A DNA stretch of 64,000 nucleotides from Psococerastis gibbosa (taxonomy: Eukaryota > Arthropoda > Insecta > Psocodea > Psocidae). Below the pieces are notes generated by a model, which made no database searches, had not been told where the DNA came from, and saw only the letters and a program-made list of their open reading frames with translations. A program made the position numbers and the translations under genes. The stretch lies in the NCBI GenBank assembly GCA_963971405.1, contig OZ020490.1:8976874-9040873 (forward strand), given 5' to 3'. Shown here in pieces: positions 32,336 to 44,700 of this stretch (position 1 is its first letter; each line of letters opens with the position of its first letter).

Positions 32336-33879
32336 CTCCCTCAAGCTATAACAAAAAGTCTAAATATATTCGGAGAGAATTAGGGTCGTTTTAATGGGTT
32401 AATTAATGTTTTTTTTTTTGTATATTATTTAGTTCAAAACACAATAGCTTGAATTTTAAGTACAGTTTAAATATTTGTTCCCCCTTCCCAAACACAAGGC
32501 CGTACCCAGGCAATTTTCATGCTGTGGGAGGGGTTCAATCATACGCCCCTTGGAAAAATGTTTGATAAAATAGACGCGAAGTAGTGTACATACGCATTTT
32601 GAAAGCAGTTCAATCAACGAAGATTCTTTTCAGAGGAGCCATCTCCTAGGTCTCCATTGCCATAACGATCGCCAATCTTCGATAGAAGGGGCATTTAATG
32701 AATACGATGGGAGATTCGTTTAACCCTCGTCTCCCCAGGGACAGTTTTAAGCGATTATTTGCAAAAGATGACGAGGATACTGAAAATTACATCAGTTAAC
32801 TCAATCGGCAGCCACCCCCCCCCCCCCCCCCCCCACTGAAACCAATCCTATGTACATTCCTGAGACCTCTACAGACCTAGAATTCGATTTGTTGTCTCAC
32901 ATCCGAATCCCATTAAATTAAACACACCTAATAAAAAAGTCACCCATTCATGGTACACACTTTACTGTAACACACCATAATAGGACCTATACCCTAACAC
33001 ATGTTTGAGAACAGTCCAAAACGACTTAACCATGAGGTCTCACGTAGCCCGAAAAGTAAAAAATCATTATAAGACCACCTTACCAATGAAAAAAACAAAA
33101 CAAAACACTAACACTGGAAACAATTAAGCTAAAAAAAATTCATAATCACAAAAAAAATGACGGCCAACGTGGGGCATTTGTAATAAATGATTCGAAAATT
33201 TATAGCCATCGTAATGAAACTAAAAAGGGAGCAAAGAGAGTTCGCAATTGTGATTTAATCGTTGCAAGCCTGAGGTTAGGATCTAAGCCGGAACTCGGTG
33301 TGGGTTGCTCCTTTGTTGCTCGCCTGCCGTTCTGGCCTAGTGCCTTACTTTCGTTATAGGTAGCGACGGCCACAACACTGTCTGCGAGACTACCCCACCC
33401 CCCTCTTGCGGCTGTTATCGGCGGTAGTCCAAGACCTGGTGTTGTGCGGTGTCGTTGTGTGTCGGCCAACTAAGGATTATTAATACTTTTCGGAGGGAAA
33501 GGTATGGAGAGTTACTTGTTCTTTGGGATACAAACTTTTTTTCTTGGAAATAAAGTATGTTTTGATTTTTTGGGGAGGTAAAAAAATAGTACAGTATTAC
33601 AAAAAATAGGATATTACAATTTAAAACAATATTTTTTCGATGTGTTTTCGCAGTGATCAACAATTTTTTTTTTTTAACAGGGAAAAAGCCTCTTCACACT
33701 TCAACTCTAAATATAAAATATATAAACAAAAATAGCTCATTGCTAACTAAATGTAAAGATACCCTATTGCTCTCATCCTGCTACACAATTATTATTTTTT
33801 TTTGTTTCTTTCATGTTCCAGAAAAAAAGAATTTTTGCGTACTCTAAGTGCCTTCCAATTTTTAGAGTATTAAGTGAAA
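32336..33879. other. Unassigned 1.5 kb
   Basis: Holds a ~20-base polyC run at about 32815-32834 and a GC-richer patch at 33230-33470 with an 89-codon minus-strand frame of no recognised family. 32560-32620 resembles 22700-22760. No gene called. Confidence 0.4.
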
Positions 33880-34080
33880 TTTTAGCCCTCAATCATTTTT
33901 ATGAAAAAGCTACGGTATCAAAAATTAAAAATACCCTATTATATGATGCATGAAGTAGTCTTCTACAACTACAACAAAATCTTTAATATCTTGCTTTGTT
34001 AATTATTTAAAAAAATAAGAAATCTACAAAAACAACTAAGTTTGGAGGTACCTATTTCCTACGACATTTAAGAGCAACTT
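33880..34080. mobile_element. Half copy of fold-back MITE family A
   Basis: One arm only: ATGAAAAAGCTACGGTATCAAAAATT, GATGCATGAAGTAGTCTTC, CTTGCTTTGTTAATTA and TTTCCTACGACATTTAAGAG. Confidence 0.55.
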
Positions 34081-34599
34081 AAGAGCTACTTCAGAGCAAC
34101 TATAGATCGTAGAGCTACCAGCAAAACTATCCATTAAATTAGCTGATATACTTCTCTACATTAAGCAATAATAATATTTGGGAAATGTACTACTGTAGCC
34201 TATTTGTTGCTGACCTCTAGTTAAGTGTAAGAGAGGGCCTTATGGCCCTTACTCCGCTAGGGTGATAACTAAAAAATAAAGTCATTATTTATTTATTTAT
34301 TACATTTCTAATTCTATATACAACATGTGGCCTTCCACCGATCCCTTTCTGAACGAATCACAAATGCAATAATTGCAGCCAATCTGTTGGAGAAAGTGGT
34401 ACATATCACTTATCAAAATGTTCAAGAAGCATTTCTTCTGTTTGTCCTGATATTTTTGTCAGCTCAGCGAGTGGTATTTAATGAAATATCTTATTAGGGC
34501 TACTCACCCCATGGGCGAAGAAGGGTTACATTTAGTTAGAAAATAGCGTCCAAGGGCGCCGTATAACACAGCAATGCAATTATTTTAGCTTTGTAATTA
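34081..34599. other. Retroelement tail and dispersed fragments
   Basis: 34210-34300 (AGTGTAAGAGAGGGCCTTATGG...CTCCGCTAGG...(TTTA)n) matches the tail of SINE family P at 61150-61200. 34320-34500 resembles fragments near 7740 and 59700. No gene. Confidence 0.45.
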
Positions 34600-34989
34600 A
34601 GAGTGTATACTTAGGAAATTGGCAGCCCGAAATTTAGTACTTTTTATTTTTTATTTAATTAACTAAGCAAGTTATTAAAGATTCGGCTCATTTAAGTTGT
34701 AGAAGACTACTTCATACATCATGTAATAAGGTATTTTTAATTTTCGAAATTGTAGTTTTTTCATAAACCCGATTTTACGCGAAAAGTTATTATTTATAAA
34801 TTATTATCGTGTTTATGAAAAAAATTACAATTCCGAAAATTAAAAATACCTTATATAATATAAATGATGCATAAAGTAGTCTTCTACAACTTAAATAAGC
34901 CAAATCTTTAATAACTTGCTCAGTTAATTAAATAAAAAATTAACAGTATTAAGTTTCGGGCTGCCAATTGCCTACGGGCTGTACACTCT
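34600..34989. mobile_element. Fold-back MITE, family A (AGAGTGTA tip)
   Basis: Tips AGAGTGTATAC and GTACACTCT, GGCAGCCCGAAA near each end, arms with GTAGAAGACTACTTCATAC; TA on both flanks. About 390 bp. Confidence 0.8.
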
Positions 34990-35267
34990 TAACACTCTTT
35001 CAACTTTTTAATGTTTTTGCTTTATAAATATTACTTTTACATTTTATTATTTTATGAACTTTTATGATGTATTATATCATAAGTACGACAAAATAATTTA
35101 TGTTTTTTTTTTAATTTCATTGTATATTGCAATCATAACCCGGTAACACAAGCCCTATTGATGAACTATATAAACAGTATATTCAATATTGGATAACTAT
35201 AGCCTATTTAATTTATTTTCGTTTTTTAAAAAGATTATTCGCATACAAACAATTCAATGAATGTATC
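34990..35267. other. Unassigned
   Basis: AT-rich; nothing recognised. Confidence 0.4.
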
Positions 35268-35395
35268 TGAATAACCTCTTCAGTCGCCTCTGTAGGTAAT
35301 ACCTGTGTCGAGTTACGACAAATTTCCGATCGCATGATGTGTAGAGACTCGCACAAGTACGAAGCTACCACTATGCCATCGAAGGCTTTTATTGA
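35268..35395 (-). mobile_element. tRNA-derived SINE family T, copy 2
   Basis: On the minus strand GATGGCATAGTGGTAGC includes a perfect A box TGGCATAGTGG. A partly conserved B-box region (GCGATCGGAAATTTG) and the shared GTCGTAACTCG, GAGGCGACTGAAGAGG tail follow. Confidence 0.6.
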
Positions 35396-36079
35396 ATTGA
35401 AACGACTTTATTGATATACCAAAAAGCGAACAATAAAACTATTAATTCTTGTTTTCATGCTATCCCTAAAACAGATTGAATTAATAGGTACTTACTATAA
35501 TTAAATCTAGAAGAAAAAGAAAAACGGGAGAGAAAGGGAGAATTTTTTTTTTTTTAAGTATTGTATATATACAGGCGGGGGGATCAATTGTTATCACCAT
35601 TACCAGACCGGAGCGAATCATCTATTACTGTATGTTTTTGTAAATAAATATTCCATTCTATTATCAACGACTATATATTGCAAAGAAAGGTTACTTTTAC
35701 TGATATATAGTATTTCGTTGTATTAACGGATGTAGGCCACACTCGGGCACACTTTGCCCAGTGGCGTGATTTTTATAAATTGTTGCTGTATTGTGTATTT
35801 TTGCATTGTATTGTATTAAAATATATTCATTCATTCATTCATTCATTCATTCATTCTTTTATAATTACAAAATAATGTGCCAGGACACCTCATAGCACCG
35901 CAATGCCGCGATTATACTATGGTGTCTTTGACCTGCATTTAGCTTTGATCCGTGATTGGTGAGACTATTCGCGACACTCCGCTGTCGTATTATGCAGAAA
36001 CAATCAACGCCTCCATTGGAAATTATTCGGAATTAAATATTTCGCAGAATTATTATGCATGAACCCCAAATGTTTTGAT
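35396..36079 (+). mobile_element. LINE 3' UTR tail (35690-35862) and unassigned sequence
   Basis: 35695-35862 matches the 3' UTR at 27530-27655 and ends in (ATTC)8. The rest has no recognised feature. Confidence 0.55.
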
Positions 36080-36590
36080 GCAGCCGCAAACTTTTACTCG
36101 CGTGATTTCCTCATCTTGTCTATAAGAAAAATGGGAGTTGGAGGATCGAGCTGTTTTATTTTCTTATTGCTTACTTTGGTTCCGTGGACCACCTGATATA
36201 TGTCTGTGGACCACAGTTTGGGAACCCCTGTCCTCGACAAAGAAAAGTCGGTCCACCCAACCCTAGTGGTTCCCCTGCCTTTATCAGTAGTGGGGGAAGA
36301 CTTACTTACTTAGCGCGACTAGATGGCCTTGTCATTCAGTCATTGGCATCTGAGAGATCTGTCTGGGACACAGCTACTGCTGGTCTCGGGCAAACCAGAA
36401 GGAAAACGAGGCTGCCGGACATGTTGCAGACCACAAGCTACAGTGCAAGCCGCAAACTTTTGTCCGTTTTCGTCATCTTGTCTGTAAGGAATATGGGAGT
36501 TACAGGTTCTAGACAAAGAAAAGTCCGTTCACTCAACTCCTCAGCTTCATCAGCAGGGGAAAAACGTTACTGCCGGTCATGAAATAATGC
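36080..36590 (+). repeat. Two diverged direct copies around a hAT-like tip
   Basis: GCCGCAAACTTTTACTC ... CATCTTGTCTATAAG ... ATGGGAGTT (36083) recurs at 36449, as does GACAAAGAAAAGTC (36235 and 36511). GTGGACCACAGTTTGGGAAC at 36206 is a typical hAT terminal sequence in reverse. Confidence 0.5.
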
Positions 36591-37689
36591 CAGTCTATCT
36601 GTCTCACTGTCTGTCCGTCGGTTTGTCTGTCTGTCACTCGATTTGGGCCAAACTACTTCATAGAATTTGAAGAAATTAAGCATGTAGGTTCACAAAAAAA
36701 TATGTTCCAGGGATATTATTACTTATTTTTTGGATAACTTTATTTTGTGGATTTCATACCTCATAAGACTCATTCTTAATCATATGAGATAGCCTATGCG
36801 TTCGCGTTCTTGTCTGTGTGTGTCTGTATGATGTAAAATTCATAAATTCCTTTTCGTAGCGCGAAGTTAGGGTTCTGTATGGTGTCACCTCAGAGTCATC
36901 CTGAATCATATGACAATATGACAAATGCGTTCGTGTTCTTGTCTGTGTCTGTATGATGTAAAATTCCTCGGTTGAAATAAATTAGTTCAGGGTACAAAGA
37001 AAACTATCAGCTTAAATCGTTGTTTTCAAATATTTGCCCACTGGGGAAACCCCACCCCTGTCCCCCTGCCAGCAAAAATATATACTCTATGTGAAGTGCT
37101 GATAAAGAGGAAGCTGACTTTTGGCATTGCCCCCCCCCCTAGTTCACTACAAAATAGGTTGGTTTATAATTATTATTTAATGTAAAACTTAAGTTCTGGA
37201 TACTTCAATTGATAGAGGATTATTTCATATATACCATATAGTAGGGGTTTTTGTTTTTGTTATAATTTTCCCATGAACTTGATAAATCGTTAGATTTCTG
37301 TCGCCTATCAGTTTCACGGAAAGCCCCTGTACCAAAACTAAATAAATCCTCGTTGATCATGGACGGATACAGGGGAGAGGACAGGTGGGGTAGCATCCCC
37401 CCCACAAAAAAAAACTGGTAAATCTATTATATATGTTTATAAATTAAATTATTACGCTCTGATTTAATCGATCCTACATATATTTTTCTTATTTGGACCC
37501 ACAGCTACCCCCCCCCCCCCCAAAAGGGCTAACCTTTCGGGTGAAAGTCAGAGTCCATACCATATTACGCTACATGTCTTGACTGTAGAGAATGTAAAGG
37601 AGCATTTGCTCCAATTAATGGCACTTCATTTATGGTTCTGTGATCGATATTTCATGAGTGTTTTCACATTAAGTTATAAAGAACCGGTC
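36591..37689. other. Partial R repeat, duplicated short unit, SINE P head
   Basis: 36600-36720 is a partial R copy. A ~110-bp unit (GCGTTCGCGTTCTTGTCTGTGTG...GTAAAATTC) is duplicated at 36795-36850 and 36920-36965. 37540-37600 matches the tRNA-like head of SINE P (minus). No gene. Confidence 0.45.
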
Positions 37690-38540
37690 CGAGTTTACTG
37701 GAACATGCTTTCCAATTTATCAAAATTAGTGGATAGAGAAAATGAGTAATTACATGGTAAATAATTTTCCTATGATTAAATTTCCGATATCTCGGGGGGG
37801 GGGGGTGTCCACCTGACGTCACTGGAGGTGAGATAAATTCTAGATAGGTCAGACCAACACATTACCACACAGTAATAATGGCAGAGTACGCAATGCATTT
37901 CAGCGTGAATTTTCTTTTTTTCCACAAAACCAATACGTTTTCTGCGAGAGCAACCTGTCCGCTTTCGTTACTAAATTTAACACCTAAAACATGCCTGAAG
38001 GTGGAAATCACCGATCGAAAGGTTTCGCAGAAAAATTAGTCTTTAGTCATTTTTCATTAAAATTTAGTTCTTTCTATTTTTTTACCCCCAGAAGAAAATT
38101 ATCAAGGGGCAAGTGACCCACCGCATTTTATTAACATTAATAACGACTACAATATATGTGAATTAAAAAGAAATCGTTAAAGCCGTTTTGGAGGAATATT
38201 TTTTTCGACGTTTTTTTTTTGGTTAGTTTTTTGAGAATAAAGCCCCCCCCCCCCCTATTGAGTTAGCCCAAAATAAAAAATAATCCCGAGGCATGATTTT
38301 TGTGAACCTAAATGCTAAATTTCATCAAAATCGACCGAGTAGTTTGCCCGGAAATCGATGAACAGACAGACAAACAGAGCGACAGACAGAGCTACAGACA
38401 GACAGACAGACATTTCGTAAAAACCACTTTTTTGGGTTCCTGGGACCTCAAAACGTGTAAATCAGTTGAAATCTCGTAATCGAAAATTTGGACCATCACA
38501 AAGCTTTCCTTATACATATATTATGTATTTATATAAATTG
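37690..38540 (-). repeat. Dispersed repeat family R, copy 2
   Basis: Reverse-oriented copy with CGGTCCGAGTTTACTGGAAC, the polyG run at ~37794, GATCGGTGATTTCC-type middle and (CAGA)n near 38390. Confidence 0.75.
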
Positions 38541-39537
38541 AAAAGCAACAAGGGTAGTGGACTAGTGGTTTTAAGAACGCATTTCATTATTTATATGGTT
38601 TAATTGTAAGAGCGAGCCGAAAGACCCAAATTTCGCCCGTGTGGAAAATGACGACAATATATTTCTTTATTTAAGACTTATTTCTATCTATGAGGTTTCT
38701 ACATACTTTCCTTAGAACCCCAGGAATATACCAAAATACTAATGCCCTATTTAAATGCTTCAGATTTAATTAAATCGCTCATAAAACTTCAGCACACACG
38801 CGCACAAGGCCGTGCCCAGGTTAAATTTTGATTTCGCGGGGGGGGGGGGGTCCACAATATTTTTACGTAATTTATTAATGAATTAATGGATACATTCTTC
38901 AAACCATACAGGTTTACATACAAAAATCTATTTTGGGAGGGGGTCCGGACCCCCCCTTGGACACGACCATGCACGCGCAATACAATTCTGCAAGTGTTCG
39001 AACGGGTCCTAGATCTATGAAATGTGTACCTTAGATCCGTAATCAAAGGCACGAGTACCAGATACCAAATACGCAAGAAATCCCATCCACTTTAACTTTC
39101 ATTCCAATCTTAACAAGGTCTAACGACCATCTAATAACACGACCATACTTAAAGATGGTACTTGTCAAGTGAAATAATGGCCGGAGAAGGTTGTACCTAA
39201 TTGTACCTACGAATTGATGAATAGAGTCGCCGGAGCCGGGGCTATAAGTGGAACGTAGCCTACTTTCGGTTACCTCATACCTAGTACATAGGCAGCCAGC
39301 CTACTACAACCTATGTCTCGACATCTACGAGTACTTTCCTCTTCGGTTACTGGACAATGGACCAATCAATTTTTGAAGAGACAGCACACATTTTTTTGGT
39401 GTGTAACTTCTTATGGTGGGCTCTTGAACGCTGGATTGGTGACGCAACAGCAGTGAAACACGGATCTTACTCCGCTAGGTTGGCTTAGAAACAGAACAAA
39501 AGTAACATTTTATTTATGTATTCATAGATTTAATCAA
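38541..39537. other. Unassigned 1 kb
   Basis: polyG at 38839-38850 within a GC-tipped repeat fragment (CAAGGCCGTGCCCAGG...GGACACGACCATG, 38805-38970), probably a hAT-like MITE. Otherwise no recognised feature. Confidence 0.4.
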
Positions 39538-39995
39538 CAGACATCATCAGTCATTATCATCAGATTATACACCAGCACCTCATCCCCCCAACGGTTCTGT
39601 GCCCTTAGTGCCCTAGTGCCTTTAGTACCCTTAGTGCCCTAGTGCCCTTAGTACCCTTAGTGCCCTCCATTCTCGCTCTGAACTTGGAGTCCGCTCCCTC
39701 CATGCATCCAATCCACAGACATCATCAGTCGCAGATTATACACCAGCACCTCATCCCCCCAACGGTTCTGTGCCCTTAGTGCCCTAGTGCCCTTAGTACC
39801 CTTAGTGCCCTCCATTCTCGCTCTGAACGTGGAGTCCGCTCCCTCCATGCATCCAATCCACAGACATCATCAGTCGCAGATTATACACCAGCACCTCATC
39901 CCCCCAACGGTTCTGTGCCCTTAGTGCCCTCCATTCTCGCTCTGAACTAGGAGTCCGCTCCCTCCATGCATCCAATCCACAGACATCATTCGCAG
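39538..39995 (+). repeat. Minisatellite with nested short repeats
   Basis: CAGACATCATCAGTC starts units at 39538, 39716, 39861 and 39980. Units of 178, 145 and 119 bp differ mainly in the number of CCCTTAGTGCCCTAGTG steps they contain. Confidence 0.9.
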
Positions 39996-40050
39996 GTTAC
40001 TATCTACCTCATTCCGCCAATAGTTCCGTGGCCTGCCTTGCCGTTGCTAC

Positions 40051-40307
40051 CAGGCACGTAGCCAGTGAGGGGGCTTTGGGGGCTGAAACCCCTCCCGAAA
40101 AAAAAGGGAAAAAAATTATTTTTTAGTTTATTTATATTTGTTCTCGCTCGATCCAGTGTATATACAGTAGATTCGATAGTGCAAGATACGGAAGACGCAG
40201 ATTACGGAAGACTTGACCCGCCGTTTTACTGTGGGTATTCCATACCCCCCCCCCCCAACCCCCTGGTAGTTAGCCCCTCCCGAAATAAAATCCTGGCTAC
40301 GTGCTTG
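40051..40307. mobile_element. hAT MITE with perfect 8-bp target duplication
   Basis: Ends CAGGCACGTAGCCAG and CTGGCTACGTGCTTG. GTTGCTAC flanks both sides (40043-40050, 40308-40315). 257 bp with GC-rich ends and an AT-rich middle. An inverted relative is at 62130-62397. Confidence 0.85.
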
Positions 40308-40744
40308 GTTGCTACCCTTCATTCTCTATCTGTACACAAAATTTGGATGCTTGGTGTTGTGCCATTCGATTCAACGGCCTTCCTTGTTATATTTTTCATA
40401 AATTTTCTAGGTCTACAGTCATACTGTAGGTATAATCACTCTTCAAGTACATGGCGTATGTTGTTACTGGTAAGCCTACATCCTTCCCCAGTTACTAAGT
40501 TATTTGAATTGACAAGTACTATCTTTAGAAATATGGCCGTGTCATTAAATGGTCATTACACCTCGTTAGCATTGAATTTAGTCGAATGAAAGTTGAAGTG
40601 AATGGGTTTCCTATTTTTATTAGGTACAGATTACTCGTGTCTTGAATGTCAAATAACAAATCATTAAATTTCTTTTCTTTAAATGTAAAATACTGTATTA
40701 TTGTCGTATAACCATAATGATTCGATTCATAACGATTGCATTTC
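40308..40744. other. Unassigned
   Basis: Nothing recognised. Confidence 0.4.
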
Positions 40745-40884
40745 AAAATTTCATTTCTGAAGCTCCTCCTGCCCATAACTAAGAGAAAAGAGGCTGAACT
40801 TGTGGGGACACGTACTACATAGAAAGGAAAAATACCTAGTCAAAAGAGTAATGAACCGGGAGATATAAGGAAGGAGACCACCAC
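40745..40884 (+). mobile_element. LINE ORF2 C-terminal relic, left part (BEL target)
   Basis: A frame reading LNLWGHVLH followed by GRRPP matches the WxGHV...GRPR tail of LINE ORF2 proteins. It contains a TAA/TGA-type interruption, so it is a pseudogene fragment. It breaks off at 40884 where the BEL element begins and resumes after 51373. Confidence 0.5.
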
Positions 40885-41518
40885 TGTGCTTTTCTGCGAT
40901 AACTCAGTAAAATAAAATAAGTACCTAACTCACAACAGGGGCGTATCCTAATAAGCTAATAACTAAGAACTCCAAATTACGCTCCTGAAGGTTTAGGTAC
41001 CTATGAAAATAGAGTGGACTGTATGAAAATAATTATGAATTGGTAAGAAAGGAAGAGAATAAGCCTACCGTACTCTGCTTACTCGGTGGTGAAGGTGTAG
41101 TACAGTAGGTAGACCTATTATAAAATGTAATGTATAGTGTGGTGCTGTAAAGTGTCTGGGTGTATGTGTTTTGAGTGAATAGGCTACGCTACTTATCTAC
41201 TACCGGAGTCCGTGGCTTGCAAAGTATCCGCAGGAATCTCGGCAGGGGCGAGCACAATAAACACTGTTTAATATAAAGAATAATAACACAAACAAGAAAA
41301 CACTACAACCACAACTATAATAAATTAATGTAAATAACAATAGCTATATAATTAAATAAATATACAACCTATTGGAGCCGATACAATATTGAGACTGAAT
41401 TCACTAACTGTAAAATGCGGGGATGAGTACTTGTGTACCTACCCGATTTAGGGTAAGGTACCTGCGACAACAACCCGCAACTATATTTAGCTTGTGCAAT
41501 GCGAGGCATTCACGGACA
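40885..41518 (-). repeat. 3' LTR of the BEL/Pao element
   Basis: 634 bp, TG...CA ends, appears identical to 50740-51373. Confidence 0.93.
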
Positions 41519-41748
41519 TACCGCCAGCCTTGCAAGGCACTTGCAAAAGGTAAACAAATAAAGAAATATAAAAAAATATACATATATACTATATGCAATA
41601 TTAAAGCTTAAAAGAATGAAATGAAATGCACTTATGCAAACTAAAATTAAAACAATTAATAAAAAGTAATAATGTAGGTAATGTTACGATATGCACTACT
41701 AAAGCTAAAATTAAAATACAAAATTTTAATACTAATAAAATTGAGGCA

Positions 41749-44700
41749 CTACTTCTCAAATTGCAGGGACAATAATTTGTTGACAGGGCGCAAAAGTGCA
41801 CCGGAGTTAGGTAGCCTCACGCGCGCAACTCTCACTGTCCCGTCACTATGGGGATAGACTTCCTCCACAATAGCCAGTGGCCACTCTAATGGAGGTGTGT
41901 CTTCCCCTTTTATGTAAACGAGCATTCCTTTTTCCAAATTAGGCACTTGCTTGTCCCACTTGGAACGGGCTATTAACGTCTGCAGGTAGACGTTGCGCCA
42001 CTGGCGCCAAAAACGCCTCAGACAAGATGTCACTACCTGCCAACGACTGAGTCGGTTCAACTGGACCGCTGATGAGTCGAGCCCTATGGATGATAATAAT
42101 GGACTTCCAATCAGGAAGTGCCCACTGGTAAGAACCTCATCAGAGGGGGAAATCGACAATGGATGAAGCGGTCTCGAATTTAAGACTGCCTCAATCCGCA
42201 CTACTAGGGTGGTGAACTCAGTGAACGTTAGCCTAATATTAGCGGTTACGCGGACCAAATGAGATTTAAATAGTCCAATTAGGCGTTCGCATACGCCGTT
42301 TTTCCAGGGACTGACTGGAGGTACAAAGGAAAACTTTATGTTTCTAGTACACATTAATTTCTCAATCTCATTGCCATTGGCCAGCAAGAATTTATAAATT
42401 TCGTCAAATTTTCTAGCACTGCCACGGAAATTGGTGGCGTTGTCGGTGTAAAGGGTTTGGACTAACCCACGTCTACTCATCATACGATCTAGGGCAGCCA
42501 CAAAGGCGTCCGTGCTCAGGTCTTGTACCACCTCCAAATGAGATGCCCTGGTAGACAAACAAGTGAACAAAGCCACCCACACCTTAATAACTTTGGCTCT
42601 AGGCCGTGCCGCTTCATGAACTAAGTGTGGTCCGGATAAATCACAGCCACTTATTAAAAAAGGCCGGACTGTGGAAAAACGCAGTTTAGGCAAATCAGCC
42701 ATCATAGGCTCAGAAGGCTTGGCTTTGAGACGAAAGCAAACAAGACAACGGTTTGACTTAATCAAACGGCCAATACCGAGTATCCAATACCTTTCCTGTA
42801 TAAAGGATCTCATCAGGAGGGGACCCCCATGCAGGGTAATGAGATGCGCGTAGCGAACAATTAACATCGACAAATGTGACTGGCTAGGTAATAAAAGGGG
42901 ATGCTTGGCCTCGAAAGACAAAGGCGCTTGAGACAACCTTCCACCAACTCGCACTAGGTTGGTTTCTTTGTCAACATATGGTGTTAAACCCCCCAATTGC
43001 CTGGGCATTTGTTTACCCTCATATATATATGGGTACGCCCTTTTTTGTATCAAAATAATACATGAATGTAAGGCATTCTTGACCTCATTTACGCCCAAAG
43101 GTCCCTTGAGCGGTACATTAGCGGTGCGCTTTGCCCGAGAATTCCAAACAAAGCGTAGAATCCAGGCAAATACACGATTTAGTCTAGTCAGAGAGCTAAA
43201 CCGGACAACAAAAAGTTTTTCGAAATCATCTCCGCCCTCATGCGAGGAAGATAACAAGGTTACAGTCTTTTCCGCTTTTAAATCTGGTATTTCATCACAA
43301 AACGGAGGTGCTTCGGGCCATATGCTAGGTACTTGCGACAGAAAGGGTGGACCAGACCACCATTGCGAACAGTTCAGCAGTTGTTCTGGGCCCAGTCCTC
43401 TAGAGGCTGGATCAGCACAATTGAATTGAGAGCCAATGAAGTGCCAATCTTCAATTTTAGTTTTACTCAAAATATTTGAAACACGATTGGCCACAAATAA
43501 TTGCAGCTTAGTTACACCTAAGCGCAGCCATGACAACACGATAGTGCTATCTGTGCAAAAATAGGTTCGCTGTATCGGTAATTCGTTAAGAAAATTCATA
43601 CTACTGTATGTATTAACGAGCAGATTAGCCGCTTGTAGCTCAGTTCTTGGGACTGTCAAGCGCGATTTGACGGGCATGGTTTTACCTTTTGCCCTTATTA
43701 GGGTCATCGTCGCGTGATCCTCGTATACGCATCGAATATAAATGGCTATGCCATAGCCGGTAGACGAACCGTCCGAAAAGCAATATAACTCAAGTTTGGG
43801 GCAACCAAAACAATCTATCAGACGTGGAATACGTATTTCCTGCAAAAGTGGCAGACCATCCATAAGAATTTGCCATTCTTTCCGCAAGTTTTCGTCGAAA
43901 ACTGCATCCCAATCCATGCCAATTTCCCATAATTTGCGGAGAAATTGTCTGGTCTTTAAAGTAAAAGGGGCAATTAGTCCCATGATGTCATAACAACGTG
44001 CAATAAAGCTTAGGACTCCGCGCTTGGTATATACATAATTAAACTCAGTGACTCGATACATAAAAATATCTTTAGCTGGACTCCAAGATAGACCTAATAC
44101 CTTAATTACAGCATTTTTGTCATGTAGGTCAATATCCTCACATTGATCACGCGGTAGATGAGACAAAAGACGGGGATGAGAGCTTGCAAATTTTCGTAGC
44201 TCAAAGCCACCTTTGCGCAGCAAAGCAATTGCATCGTTGACAGCAAATCGGATTTCCTCATCACTGCCGTCTAAACTGGTGATTAAATCATCAACATATA
44301 GCTGAGTCAGCAAAATTTGGGCACCTCTTGGGAAATTAACGCTCTCGTCAGCAATGAGCTGCTTTACAGTTCGCTGTGCTAAAAAGGCACTAGGTGCCAT
44401 GCCGAATAGCACACGAGTGAACTCAAGTTCCTCAATATCATCATCAGGTGCAGGCCGCCATAAAATATGCTGATAACACCTATCAGCAGGAGCAATCACA
44501 ACCTGATTATACATTTTTCTAATGTCGGAAATCAAACCAACCCTTCTTACTCTGAAAGACAATAACACTTCGCAAATATCTGTTTGCAATGCTGGTCCCG
44601 TCAGCAATTGAGAATTCAGAGAGTTGCCATTCTTATCGAGACAACTGGCATTCATGACGGGCCTCACACGAGTAGAACTACTGGACTGTTTGACAACCGG

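Noticed and set aside
33200-33469. 89-codon minus-strand frame in a GC-richer patch
   Set aside because: No recognised domain and no splice support; possibly a LINE relic but motifs are too weak.
36184-36582. 132-codon plus-strand frame
   Set aside because: Covers a hAT-like tip and two diverged repeat copies; no protein family recognised.
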